Assembly (NCBI GenBank): GCA_002296975.1
Contig: DBIS01000002.1
Coordinates: 1-18,626 of the forward strand
Reading direction: 5' to 3'
DNA length: 18,626 nt
Origin: Deltaproteobacteria bacterium UBA796
Lineage (GTDB): Bacteria > Myxococcota_A > UBA796
A program made the translations under genes and the position numbers. The notes beneath the pieces were generated by a model, which saw only the letters and a list, made by a program, of their open reading frames with translations, was not told the origin of the DNA and made no database searches. Shown here piece after piece: positions 6,891 to 14,555 of this stretch. The stretch's first letter is position 1, and every line of letters starts with the position of its first letter.

Positions 6891-7089
6891 CGCGGCTGAG
6901 TTTCCGGTGGATTCGGTAAATGCCGGCTGGCAACATGGCCATGCTGAGGCAAAGAAAAAATAAGGGCGAGCTTTCCAAGCGTACATCCAACCAACGGCCA
7001 GCTGCAGCGCCCCCCACGACCAAAACACCCATCTCGAGAACCATGGCCGAGGCTCGGGTCATGGTCTTGATGGCGTCTGGACTCAACAT
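6856..7089 (-). CDS. atpZ: AtpZ/AtpI-like F0 accessory protein
   Basis: A 77-residue protein with two membrane helices (about 13-33 and 41-58) separated by a short charged turn (GRWLDVRLESSP), matching the small ATPase_gene1/AtpZ family found just ahead of atpI in many bacteria. In some species it partners with AtpI, with a proposed role in Mg2+ or Ca2+ supply; here that is only family knowledge. The ATG at 7089 has a GGGGTG five bases upstream. It opens the F0 block, 91 bases after hemL, so a promoter may lie in that gap. Its 3' end overlaps the start of atpI. Confidence 0.8.
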   Translation of the reverse strand: MLSPDAIKTMTRASAMVLEMGVLVVGGAAAGRWLDVRLESSPLFFLCLSMAMLPAGIYRIHRKLSRDEAHDDANTDS

Positions 7090-7124
7090 CCGTTCACCCC
7101 AAGGTTGCCCCGAAGGACGGCCGA

Positions 7125-7151
7125 ACTATCACCCCCTTGTGACCGCGTCAA
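7125..7151 (-). promoter_or_regulatory. Tentative sigma70-type promoter of the atp block
   Basis: In the hemL-atpZ gap, the minus strand has TTGACG and, after 15 bases, GATAGT, about 36 bases ahead of the atpZ start. The -35 is close to consensus, the -10 matches 4 of 6, and the spacer is short. Weak support only. Confidence 0.25.
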
Positions 7152-7180
7152 AGGGTAGGGGTTTGGAGTTTGCTCTTGGG

Positions 7181-8458
7181 TCAAGCTTCGGCCAAGGCGC
7201 CTTGGATTCCAACCACCAGGTGATCCATCTCTTCTGCGCTTAGAGAATCGGGTAAAAATGCAGCTTCATACTGGCTAGGTGGAAAATACACACCCCGCTT
7301 TAAGACCCCACGATGGAAGCGTCCAAAGGCCGCCATATCGCATTGCGACACCTGGGTGAAATTGCTCGGTAACGTCGGACGGAAGAAAATCGTGAACATC
7401 GAGCCCACCCGACTCATCGAACAACCACGGGCGGCGACCGCCTCAGATAACCGTGCTTCAACTGTCGCTCCGGCCCGCTCCAAGCCTTCATACAGTGCTG
7501 GGGTGAGCAGGGATAATGTGGCCATCCCAGCGGCGACGGCCACGGGGTTTCCGGACAAAGTACCCGCCTGGTATACCGGTCCCGATGGACTCAATCTCTT
7601 CATTATCTCGAGGCGACCGCCAAAGGCAGCCAAAGGAAATCCACCCCCCACAATCTTGCCCAAGCACACGAGGTCAGCGTCGATGCCAAAGCGCTCACAC
7701 GCCCCGCCGAGTGCGAGCCTAAACCCGGTCATCACCTCGTCCACGATAAACACGGTCCCATGCTCCTTGGTTAGCTCACGAAGCCCCTTTAAATAGTTCG
7801 AGTCAGGGGAAATACAGCCCATATTTCCGGGGACGGCCTCAATGATCAGCGCGGCCACATCTCCCTGCTCCAAGTGTGCCGCGACCGCCTCCAAATCGTT
7901 GAAAGGTGCTGTTTTGGTGAGGGCTGCGACCGCCGCTGGAATGCCTGGTGACCCCGGCTGAGCAAAAGTCGCCACCCCTGAACCCGCCTTGACCAAAACC
8001 GACTCATGAGCACCGTGATAACAGCCATCGATTTTGATGATCACATCGCGGCCGGTAAAACCCCGGGCCAAACGAATCGCATGCATGGTGGCCTCGGTGC
8101 CCGATGAGCACAAACGCACCTGGTCCAACACTGGATGCGCCGCACACAAGGCCTCTGCGAAGTCGACCTCTGCGGCGGTGGGGGCACCAAAGGACGCGCC
8201 GCGCTCAAGCGCAGCCAAAGCCGATGCGACCACTACCGGGTGAGCATGGCCCAAAATCAGCGGGCCCCAAGACCCAACAAGGTCCAGCATGCGGTTGTCA
8301 TCTTCATCGATAAGCCAGCGCCCCTCGCCCCGAGCAATAAACAAGGGGTCTCCTTCGACTGCAGCGAAGGCCCGAACAGGGGAATTGACGCCACCTGGGA
8401 TGCACTGCTGTGCTCGATTGAGAAGCGCGGAGGAACGGCGGGTGTCGAAGTCTTTCAT
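7181..8458 (-). CDS. hemL: Glutamate-1-semialdehyde 2,1-aminomutase
   Basis: A 425-residue PLP enzyme that turns glutamate-1-semialdehyde into 5-aminolevulinate, the precursor of haem and other tetrapyrroles, in the cytoplasm. The N-terminus (IPGGVNSPVRAF) is typical of HemL. SSGTEATMHAIRLAR binds the cofactor phosphate region, IVDEVMTGFR (about 238-247) holds the PLP-ring Asp, and Lys268 in CLGKIVGGGFPLAAFGG is the Schiff-base lysine. GPVYQAGTLSGNPVAVAAG follows, as in the family. Length is normal. It starts at ATG 8458, 18 bases after the thermonuclease gene, without a strong ribosome site, so it may rely on read-through translation from upstream genes. Its presence implies the C5 route of tetrapyrrole synthesis. 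Confidence 0.97.
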   Translation of the reverse strand: MKDFDTRRSSALLNRAQQCIPGGVNSPVRAFAAVEGDPLFIARGEGRWLIDEDDNRMLDLVGSWGPLILGHAHPVVVASALAALERGASFGAPTAAEVDFAEALCAAHPVLDQVRLCSSGTEATMHAIRLARGFTGRDVIIKIDGCYHGAHESVLVKAGSGVATFAQPGSPGIPAAVAALTKTAPFNDLEAVAAHLEQGDVAALIIEAVPGNMGCISPDSNYLKGLRELTKEHGTVFIVDEVMTGFRLALGGACERFGIDADLVCLGKIVGGGFPLAAFGGRLEIMKRLSPSGPVYQAGTLSGNPVAVAAGMATLSLLTPALYEGLERAGATVEARLSEAVAARGCSMSRVGSMFTIFFRPTLPSNFTQVSQCDMAAFGRFHRGVLKRGVYFPPSQYEAAFLPDSLSAEEMDHLVVGIQGALAEA

Positions 8459-8476
8459 GGGTGCGCGGCTAACGCA

Positions 8477-9076
8477 TCAATCACAGTCTCCCCACAATCC
8501 TTCATTTGTACTTTGTGCTTGGGCCTGATCGGCATCGAAAAGACTTCGAAAGCTCACATTCGGATGGACGGCAAAAGTTGAAGCCCAACCCCCTCTGAGC
8601 AACACGCGCTGGATAAAATCATCGTCATCGAGGCCCCGATGCACATAAGCCAAAGTGCGCCCGTAATCGTCGGTACACTCGGCATCGAAGGTCAACCAAA
8701 GCTTTTTGTCTTGGATCAGATCTTCCAGAAAAGCCGAGGATTCTAGGCTGTAGCACTCATCATCTGGGCCGCTATGGTCCACCTCTGGAGTGTCGATACC
8801 GATCATGCGAACGCGCTCTACACCCCGGCCCGTCTTCACTTTTATGGTGTCACCATCGACGATTTCGGACACAGTACCCAATACAGCAGTCCGACACGGC
8901 TCATCTCCGGCCCTGAGATTATCGGGGTCTATAAACTCAACCGGATCGACTGGCTCATCGGGCGGTAGTATCTCATCGTCAACCACATCAGCCCCACCAG
9001 AGTCTGTGACTTGAGCACCGTCTTGAGCGGACTTAAGACACCCACACAGCCCAACACAAGCCCAAAGTGCTTTCAC
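8477..9076 (-). CDS. Thermonuclease (SNase-like) lipoprotein
   Basis: A 199-residue protein with a short hydrophobic start and a lipobox-like LCGC ending at Cys13, then an acidic linker (about 24-57), then a staphylococcal-nuclease domain. Matching residues are Asp76 in VDGDTIKV (Asp21 of SNase), Arg90 in VRMIGIDTPE (Arg35), Asp95 (Asp40), Glu98 (Glu43) and Arg140 in DDYGRTLAYVH (Arg87), so the catalytic set is complete. Known enzymes cut DNA and RNA with Ca2+. The lipobox suggests anchoring at the inner or outer membrane, outside the cytoplasm. It starts with GTG at 9076, overlapping the stop of the TPR gene as GTGA. A nutrient or DNA-degrading role at the envelope is likely; the link to hemL appears to be shared transcription only. 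Confidence 0.88.
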   Translation of the reverse strand: MKALWACVGLCGCLKSAQDGAQVTDSGGADVVDDEILPPDEPVDPVEFIDPDNLRAGDEPCRTAVLGTVSEIVDGDTIKVKTGRGVERVRMIGIDTPEVDHSGPDDECYSLESSAFLEDLIQDKKLWLTFDAECTDDYGRTLAYVHRGLDDDDFIQRVLLRGGWASTFAVHPNVSFRSLFDADQAQAQSTNEGLWGDCD

Positions 9077-9879
9077 GGGCTGCGACGTGCGGCGAGCCGA
9101 TCCCGACGGCGGCGAAGTGCTGCATCCGATTCACCAAACTCAAAGGCTTCATCGAGCTCAGCCAAAGCGGCATCCCCTCGGTCCAAATACTCGAGCGCTG
9201 TGGCCATACCCAAGTGAGCCAAACGCCTGGCCTCTCCGTTTGCCCCCGCCTTGAAGGCGGCGTCATAATCTGAATAGGCTTGGGCTGGATCTCGCCGAAG
9301 TTGAATGCGACCCGCAGCCAAATGTGCAGCGACCGCCTGCTGGGGGCGACCTGCTGCCACCGCCAAAGCACTCAAGGCATTGTCCAAATCTCCGGCATCC
9401 GCAAAAGCTAAACCCGCGTTCAACATCCAACGCCCGGCTTCTGAATGGCCAGGCTCGATTGAGGCCGCAGCCACCCAACGCATGCCCGCGCGGATGGGAT
9501 CTCCATCGTGATGCCGTTGAATTGCAGCAATACGCGCATGAGCGTCGACCACGCGGCCGTGCTCTGGACACCGCTCTATCAACTGCTCCAGTAGGTTCAC
9601 GGTGGCGATGGGATCCGATAAGGACACATCGCTCAGGACAGCAGCACGCCAAAGGGCTTCGGCCCGGCGCTCAGTCGATACCCAAGCGTCAGCCTGATTG
9701 ACATAGGCCGCCACAGCACCTTCAACATCACCGCCCGCAGCACGCACAGCTGTACGGTCAAGGGCCGCTGGTGAGAGCGCTGAAGTCCAAAACCCCACGC
9801 AGACACACACTGTCGCGAGGGCCATGGTCACACCCTGAAGCAAAAATCTTTGCTCCAGCTTTGGTAAATCCGTCCACAT
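9073..9879 (-). CDS. Membrane-anchored TPR-repeat protein
   Basis: A protein of about 268 residues with one N-terminal membrane helix (about 12-33, FLLQGVTMALATVCVCVGFW), then Ala-rich helical repeats of TPR type reaching the C-terminus. The clearest repeats are AGRWMLNAGLAFADAGDLDN and the section from AAHLAAGRIQLRRDPAQAYSD onwards. The helix has a few charged residues before it and no cleavage site, so anchoring with the repeats on the periplasmic side is likely. TPR proteins hold complexes together; no partner can be named. The start is uncertain: ATG 9879 is chosen, while GTG 9912 (preceded by GAAGG) and TTG 9930 are possible. It follows gyrA closely and is coupled to the nuclease gene by GTGA. 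Confidence 0.7.
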   Translation of the reverse strand: MWTDLPKLEQRFLLQGVTMALATVCVCVGFWTSALSPAALDRTAVRAAGGDVEGAVAAYVNQADAWVSTERRAEALWRAAVLSDVSLSDPIATVNLLEQLIERCPEHGRVVDAHARIAAIQRHHDGDPIRAGMRWVAAASIEPGHSEAGRWMLNAGLAFADAGDLDNALSALAVAAGRPQQAVAAHLAAGRIQLRRDPAQAYSDYDAAFKAGANGEARRLAHLGMATALEYLDRGDAALAELDEAFEFGESDAALRRRRDRLAARRSP

Positions 9880-9947
9880 TCGCCACCCAGCTATCCTGAC
9901 TTGGAGCAACACGACAAACCTTCGCTCCAAATCGTCACTTAGATGAC

Positions 9948-12458
9948 CTATTCCTCGGCGCCCTCAAGCCCCTGTTCTTCGCCACCCTCAAAAGCCTCTT
10001 CTTCGTCCATATCCTCGACCACTCGGGTCACAGATACGATGCGCTCTTTCTTTTCGATGCGCATCAAACGCACGCCCTTGGCCGCACGGCTTTGAGTCTC
10101 ACGAATATTGATGACTGGAATTTTAATGACCCGACCGGTGTTGGTCATCATCATGATGAGATCGGTGTCGTGCACCTGAACAGAGCCCACGACCGTGCCA
10201 TTACGGTCATCGACCACCATATTGATGACGCCCATGCCGCCTCGGCCTTGAATCCGATATTTTTCGATGGCAGTTCGCTTGCCATAGCCTTGGTCGGTGA
10301 CCGTCAGCAACAGCATGTCAGCATCGTCCTCTAGCATCTCAAGCCCGGCGATTTCGTCGGCCTCTTTGAGCTTAATTCCACGCACACCCCGGGCAACACG
10401 GCCCATATGGCGAACCTCAAGCTCACCATCTTCGTTGATGCCCTCAAAGCGAATGCACTTGCCCAAACGGGTGGTAATCAGCACATGTTGCTCGGTCCTT
10501 GTCTTGCGAACCGTGAGCAGCTCATCGCCATCTGCACAATCATAAGCCCGAAGGCCGGAAGTGCGGATATTGCGGTAGTCGCTCAATCGGGTCCGCTTCA
10601 CCAGGCCCTTCTTTGAGCAGAAGAACAGGTCCAAATCTTCGTCGAAGTCTCGCACAGAGATCACGGCGGCGATCTCATCGTCACCATCGAGTTTCACCAA
10701 GTTGACGATCGGTGTGCCTCGGGCTGTACGACTGGTCATGGGGATGGTGTACACCGCCACCTTAAAGACTTGGCCCTTGGTCGTAAAGATCAGCAAGTGA
10801 GAGTGCGTAGATGCGGTAAACAGCTCGCTAACTTGGTCTTCGTTTCGGGTCTTCATGCCCTTTTTACCAAAACCACCTCGGCGTTGCATCGAGTACTCGG
10901 AATGAGGCGTCCGCTTGATGTAGCCGGTCAAACTCAAGGTGATGACCTGCTCTTCATCCGCGATCAAATCGAGGATAGAAATATCGGCTGTCGCTTCTTC
11001 AAAGCGCGTACGGCGCTCATCGGCATACTTGTCTCTGATGGCCAACAACTCTTCGGATATGATCTCCAAAAGGCGAGGCTCAGAGCCCAAAATAGCCTTG
11101 AGGTATGCGATTTTCTCTTCGAGTTCCTTGTACTCGGCCTCTATCTTGGCTCGCTCCATTCCTGTGAGGCGTTGAAGCCGCATATCGAGAATGGCTTGTG
11201 CCTGAATCTCGGAGAGCGTGAAGCGTGCCATCAAACCATGGCGGGCGACCTCTGGTGTAGCCGAGGCGCGAATGAGCGCGATGACCTCATCGAGGTTGTC
11301 CAAAGCGATCAGATACCCTTCAAGCAGGTGCTTCCGCTCCTCGGCCTTCCGAAGCTCGTAGCGACAGCGTCGAATCGTGACGTCGCGACGATGGCTCAAA
11401 TAATACGAAAGCATCTCTTTGAGCGTGAGCGTCATGGGCTGGCCATGAACGATCGCGAGCATGTTCATGCCGTAGGTGCTTTGCAAAGTGGTGTGCTTGA
11501 ACAGGCGATTGAGCACGATTTCACGCACAGCGTCGCGCTTCAGCTCAATGACCACGCGCATGCCCTGCCGATCCGATTCATCCCGAAGCTCTCGGATACC
11601 ATCTATCTTTTTATTGCGCACCAGATCTGCGATTTGCTCGACCAACCGTGCCTTGTTGACCTGGTAAGGCAGCTCATCGATGATGATGGCGTTTCCACCG
11701 GTCTCGGTGATCTCAAAGTTTGCCCGGCCCCGCATAATGACGCGACCACGACCTGTTTTATAGGCCTCAAAAACGCCCGCCCGACCATAAATTGCTCCCG
11801 AAGTTGGGAAGTCTGGCCCTGGAATAATCGCGATTAGCTCTTCAACGCTCATGTCTGGGTTTTTGATCAGCGCGAGGACCCCGTCGATGACCTCACCCAA
11901 GTTGTGAGGCGGAATTTTGGTGGCCATACCGACCGCGATGCCGTCTGAGCCGTTCACCAATAGGTTTGGGTAGGCCGCAGGGAGCACCTCAGGTTCTTCG
12001 TTGGAGCCATCAAAGTTTGGCGCAAAACGAACCGTGTCTTTGTCGATGTCGCGCAGCAGCTCCTCGGCCACTTTTTTCATGCGACATTCGGTGTACCGAT
12101 AAGCCGCAGCGGGGTCGCCATCGATGGAGCCGAAGTTACCTTGGCCATCGACGAGGGGCATCCGCATATTCCATGGCTGAGCCATGCGAACCAGCGCGTC
12201 ATACACCGCTGAGTCACCGTGAGGGTGGTACTTTTTGAGCACTTCACCAACCACACCTGCACACTTGCTGTACCGCCGCGTGGAAAGGTTGCCCTCTCGA
12301 AACATGGCATAAAGAATTCGGCGATGAACGGGCTTGAGTCCGTCTCTTACATCGGGCAAAGCCCGGCCAATAATGACCGACATGGAGTAGTCCAGATACG
12401 AATTGCGCATCTCAACTTCGATGTCGATGGGGATCAACGCATTTGCGATGGTTTCCAC
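9948..12458 (-). CDS. gyrA: DNA gyrase subunit A
   Basis: The 836-residue breakage-reunion subunit of gyrase, which introduces negative supercoils with GyrB. The N-terminal signature YLDYSMSVIIGRALPDVRDG is complete, and Tyr122 in AAAYRYTE is the DNA-linking tyrosine. Ser83 and Asp87 in GDSAVYD have the usual quinolone-sensitive identities at E. coli numbering. The coiled region runs to about 500, and the C-terminal wrapping domain starts with the GyrA box at 525-531, which reads QRRGGFG instead of the usual QRRGG(K/R)G. The last 25 or so residues are strongly acidic. The start is GTG 12458, supported by AGGAG five bases upstream. Length is slightly below E. coli GyrA (875). It is first of a leftward group leading to the TPR, nuclease and hemL genes. 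Confidence 0.98.
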   Translation of the reverse strand: METIANALIPIDIEVEMRNSYLDYSMSVIIGRALPDVRDGLKPVHRRILYAMFREGNLSTRRYSKCAGVVGEVLKKYHPHGDSAVYDALVRMAQPWNMRMPLVDGQGNFGSIDGDPAAAYRYTECRMKKVAEELLRDIDKDTVRFAPNFDGSNEEPEVLPAAYPNLLVNGSDGIAVGMATKIPPHNLGEVIDGVLALIKNPDMSVEELIAIIPGPDFPTSGAIYGRAGVFEAYKTGRGRVIMRGRANFEITETGGNAIIIDELPYQVNKARLVEQIADLVRNKKIDGIRELRDESDRQGMRVVIELKRDAVREIVLNRLFKHTTLQSTYGMNMLAIVHGQPMTLTLKEMLSYYLSHRRDVTIRRCRYELRKAEERKHLLEGYLIALDNLDEVIALIRASATPEVARHGLMARFTLSEIQAQAILDMRLQRLTGMERAKIEAEYKELEEKIAYLKAILGSEPRLLEIISEELLAIRDKYADERRTRFEEATADISILDLIADEEQVITLSLTGYIKRTPHSEYSMQRRGGFGKKGMKTRNEDQVSELFTASTHSHLLIFTTKGQVFKVAVYTIPMTSRTARGTPIVNLVKLDGDDEIAAVISVRDFDEDLDLFFCSKKGLVKRTRLSDYRNIRTSGLRAYDCADGDELLTVRKTRTEQHVLITTRLGKCIRFEGINEDGELEVRHMGRVARGVRGIKLKEADEIAGLEMLEDDADMLLLTVTDQGYGKRTAIEKYRIQGRGGMGVINMVVDDRNGTVVGSVQVHDTDLIMMMTNTGRVIKIPVINIRETQSRAAKGVRLMRIEKKERIVSVTRVVEDMDEEEAFEGGEEQGLEGAEE

Positions 12459-12634
12459 TTGTTCTCCTCGGTGCAGGTATAGGCCAAACTGAAGTCGACC
12501 GGTGGGTGGCTTTTCTCGCCACTCAGACCCATTTCCCTAACGGCATCTCAGCCCCCTCGCACGTGCGCACGCGCGCGATATTGCGTTTTTTAGCCCTTTT
12601 TAGCCATGGGGCCTCGGCGTGTTATTTCAACCCC
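12459..12634. other. Divergent gap between gyrA and the capA-like gene
   Basis: A 176-base gap that must carry the promoters of both leftward gyrA and the rightward capA-like gene. It holds the perfect palindrome CGCACGTGCG at 12558-12567 inside a GC-rich alternating tract, and a tandem pair of TTTTTAGCC at 12587-12595 and 12597-12605 (period 10). I could not find a convincing -35/-10 pair for either gene. The capA-like start has no clear ribosome site. Confidence 0.5.
12464..12468 (-). promoter_or_regulatory. Ribosome binding site fixing the GTG start of gyrA
   Basis: AGGAG on the minus strand, five bases ahead of GTG 12458 (CGAGGAG in full). No other start codon nearby has comparable spacing, so this settles a non-ATG start. 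Confidence 0.8.
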
Positions 12635-13966
12635 ATGCTAAACCTGTTTTTTTTGCTGTTGACCACCGCTGTTTACGCCGACTCAAACCTCGATGCCGGT
12701 CGTCAATTCTTGGCTGAGAAACTACCAGATTCCGCGATATCAAGTTTTGAACTATGCCTAGAGGCCACCCCAAAAAATGCCGACTGCCATTGGGAGCTCG
12801 GATGGGCCCACTGGCTAAAAAATGACTGGGCCAATGTGGTCAAAGCTTGGTCAACGGTCAAAGTTCTCGCGCCCAGCCGTGAGGGCTTGGCCACCTACCT
12901 CGCTCAAGCCAATAGAAACCTTGATCTCAGGGTGCGCATCGCGGCGGGTCGAGAGGGCGTGATCGAGACCTACCGCTCAGATGTACCCCAAGGCACCACC
13001 ATCACAATTCGTGCGGTCGGCGACATGATGATCGGTACAGATTTCCCTGCGGGAGTCCTGCCCGAAAATGATGGGCTTCAAACCTTCGCAGCCGTCACCG
13101 CGCTCATTCAAGATGCCGATTTGAGTTTTGGCAACCTCGAAGGTCCATTATGCGACCAAGGAAAGACCTCAAAATGCAAGCCAGGAGCGCCCTCTGGCGC
13201 TTGCTACGCTTTTCGGATGCCCGGCCATTACGCCGCCTATTTCAAAGATGCCGGCTTCGATATGGTCTCGACAGCCAACAACCATTCGGGTGATTTTGGT
13301 GAGGTATGTCGCGCACAAACCGAAGCACTGCTCGATGCTCAGGGCATCGCCCACTCCGGACGGCCCGGTGATATCGCGCGCCTCTCCGTCAAGGGTCTCA
13401 AGCTTGCGATGATCGCCTTTCACACATCGGCAGCCACCCACGATGTGCGCGATATCGACACCGCCCGGGCCTTGGTTCGCTCACTCACCGCCAGCCACGA
13501 CATCATCATCGTCAGTTTTCATGGCGGTGCCGAGGGCGCCAGGGCCATTCACCTGCCCCAAGGCCGTGAAACCTTTTACGGAGAAGACCGCGGCGATTTG
13601 AGGCAGTTCAGCCACGCTGTCATCGACGCAGGTGCCGACTTGGTTTTGGGACATGGCCCACATGTGCTTCGGGGAATGGAAGTCTACAAAGAGCGACTCA
13701 TCGCTTATTCTTTGGGTAATTTCGCCACCTATGGCCGCTTTACCCTCCGGGGTCCCAATGGCCTCGGGCTTGTCCTAGAGGCCACCTTAAGCCCCGATGG
13801 CCGGTTTTTGGCGGGTCAACTACACCCAACCAAACAAGTGGGTGCCGGCACCCCAACACCTGATCCAGAAGGCGCTGCCATCGATATGGTTCGCATGCTG
13901 TCCGGGTCTGACTTTCAAAACACCGGCATTCTCGTCGCCCAAGATGGCTCAATCATCGCTCAGTGA
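12635..13966 (+). CDS. Secreted CapA-family (PGA_cap) metallophosphatase-like protein with N-terminal TPR-like region
   Basis: A 443-residue protein. Residues 1-15 (MLNLFFLLLTTAVYA) form a signal peptide. Residues about 17-95 look like two TPR units. From about 122 on it is a CapA/PgsA-type domain of the calcineurin-like fold: GDMMIG with Asp130, GNLEG with Asn167 and Glu169, TANNHSGDFG with Asn216 and His217, SFHGGAE with His296, and LGHGPHV with His340 and His343, then AYSLGNF. Known CapA proteins take part in poly-gamma-glutamate or capsule formation, but the biochemical reaction is poorly settled. ATG 12635 is chosen because it gives the signal peptide; a frame open to 12443 would overlap the gyrA start. 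It is the sole plus-strand gene and converges on the outer-membrane gene ten bases away. Confidence 0.88.
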   Translation: MLNLFFLLLTTAVYADSNLDAGRQFLAEKLPDSAISSFELCLEATPKNADCHWELGWAHWLKNDWANVVKAWSTVKVLAPSREGLATYLAQANRNLDLRVRIAAGREGVIETYRSDVPQGTTITIRAVGDMMIGTDFPAGVLPENDGLQTFAAVTALIQDADLSFGNLEGPLCDQGKTSKCKPGAPSGACYAFRMPGHYAAYFKDAGFDMVSTANNHSGDFGEVCRAQTEALLDAQGIAHSGRPGDIARLSVKGLKLAMIAFHTSAATHDVRDIDTARALVRSLTASHDIIIVSFHGGAEGARAIHLPQGRETFYGEDRGDLRQFSHAVIDAGADLVLGHGPHVLRGMEVYKERLIAYSLGNFATYGRFTLRGPNGLGLVLEATLSPDGRFLAGQLHPTKQVGAGTPTPDPEGAAIDMVRMLSGSDFQNTGILVAQDGSIIAQ

Positions 13967-13976
13967 GCGTGCTGAC

Positions 13977-14525
13977 CTAAAATTGATAAAGGACAGAGCT
14001 CCCCATCTGAGGGATCATCGTGGGCTCTTCCATTTTTTTGGCTATATTGAATGGCTTGACGTACCACATACGGCCCTCAAAACGAAGCCCCCATTCCTTA
14101 TACCGAAACATCAAATCTGCACCGCCATGTAGGCCTGGGTTGATTTGTTCATCGAAGCGAAAGTCCGAAGAGGCCACCCATACCGGTCCAAAACCGGCCC
14201 GAATAATCACATCGGTTTTGATCTCACTTTTGTTGCGATGGGGAATCCGAAACCCTGGGGTGACATACAAACCATGACGAAGCACCCAAGGGCCTTGGTT
14301 TTCGCTGGATTTCGCTGCATTCGGCGAATAAAACCCGCCGACATCCACCAATATCGATTGGGTGAGGCGCGAGTCAAACCCAAGCACTCCCTGCGATCCA
14401 CCTGGGGTCCAGGCCGCCCCGAGGTGCCCTCTGTTTTGAGTAGCAGGTCCAAGCCCTTTTGCTGTTGTGGCTGTTGATACCGCCACCAAAGTCACGAGCA
14501 TTTTAAGCCAAAAATGAGCAGCCAT
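13977..14525 (-). CDS. Probable small outer-membrane beta-barrel protein
   Basis: A 182-residue protein with a signal peptide (about 1-23, MAAHFWLKMLVTLVAVSTA then TTAKG) and then alternating polar and hydrophobic stretches with many aromatic residues, suiting a small beta barrel of about eight strands. It ends in SSVLYQF; a C-terminal Phe is a common signal for outer-membrane assembly. I do not recognise a specific family. ATG 14525 has GGAG six bases upstream; an in-frame TTG at 14537 lies on top of that site and is unlikely. It follows the second ArsA-like gene by 30 bases, so it is probably the last gene of the gyrB operon. No terminator is visible in the ten-base gap to the converging capA-like gene. 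Confidence 0.65.
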   Translation of the reverse strand: MAAHFWLKMLVTLVAVSTATTAKGLGPATQNRGHLGAAWTPGGSQGVLGFDSRLTQSILVDVGGFYSPNAAKSSENQGPWVLRHGLYVTPGFRIPHRNKSEIKTDVIIRAGFGPVWVASSDFRFDEQINPGLHGGADLMFRYKEWGLRFEGRMWYVKPFNIAKKMEEPTMIPQMGSSVLYQF

Positions 14526-14555
14526 GACAAACTCCAATCGATGAATAATATGAAC

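Noticed and set aside
6891..7028. Upstream extension of atpI by 46 codons
   Set aside because: It overlaps most of atpZ in another frame and is rich in Trp and Phe without family resemblance.
10770..11837. Long plus-strand open frame of 355 codons
   Set aside because: It lies wholly opposite gyrA, whose protein is conserved throughout; the frame has no recognisable protein features and is an antisense shadow.
12443..12634. Upstream extension of the capA-like gene by 64 codons
   Set aside because: It would start inside gyrA and hide the signal peptide that begins at 12635.
14526..14537. TTG start of the outer-membrane protein gene
   Set aside because: The TTG overlaps the GGAG that serves ATG 14525.
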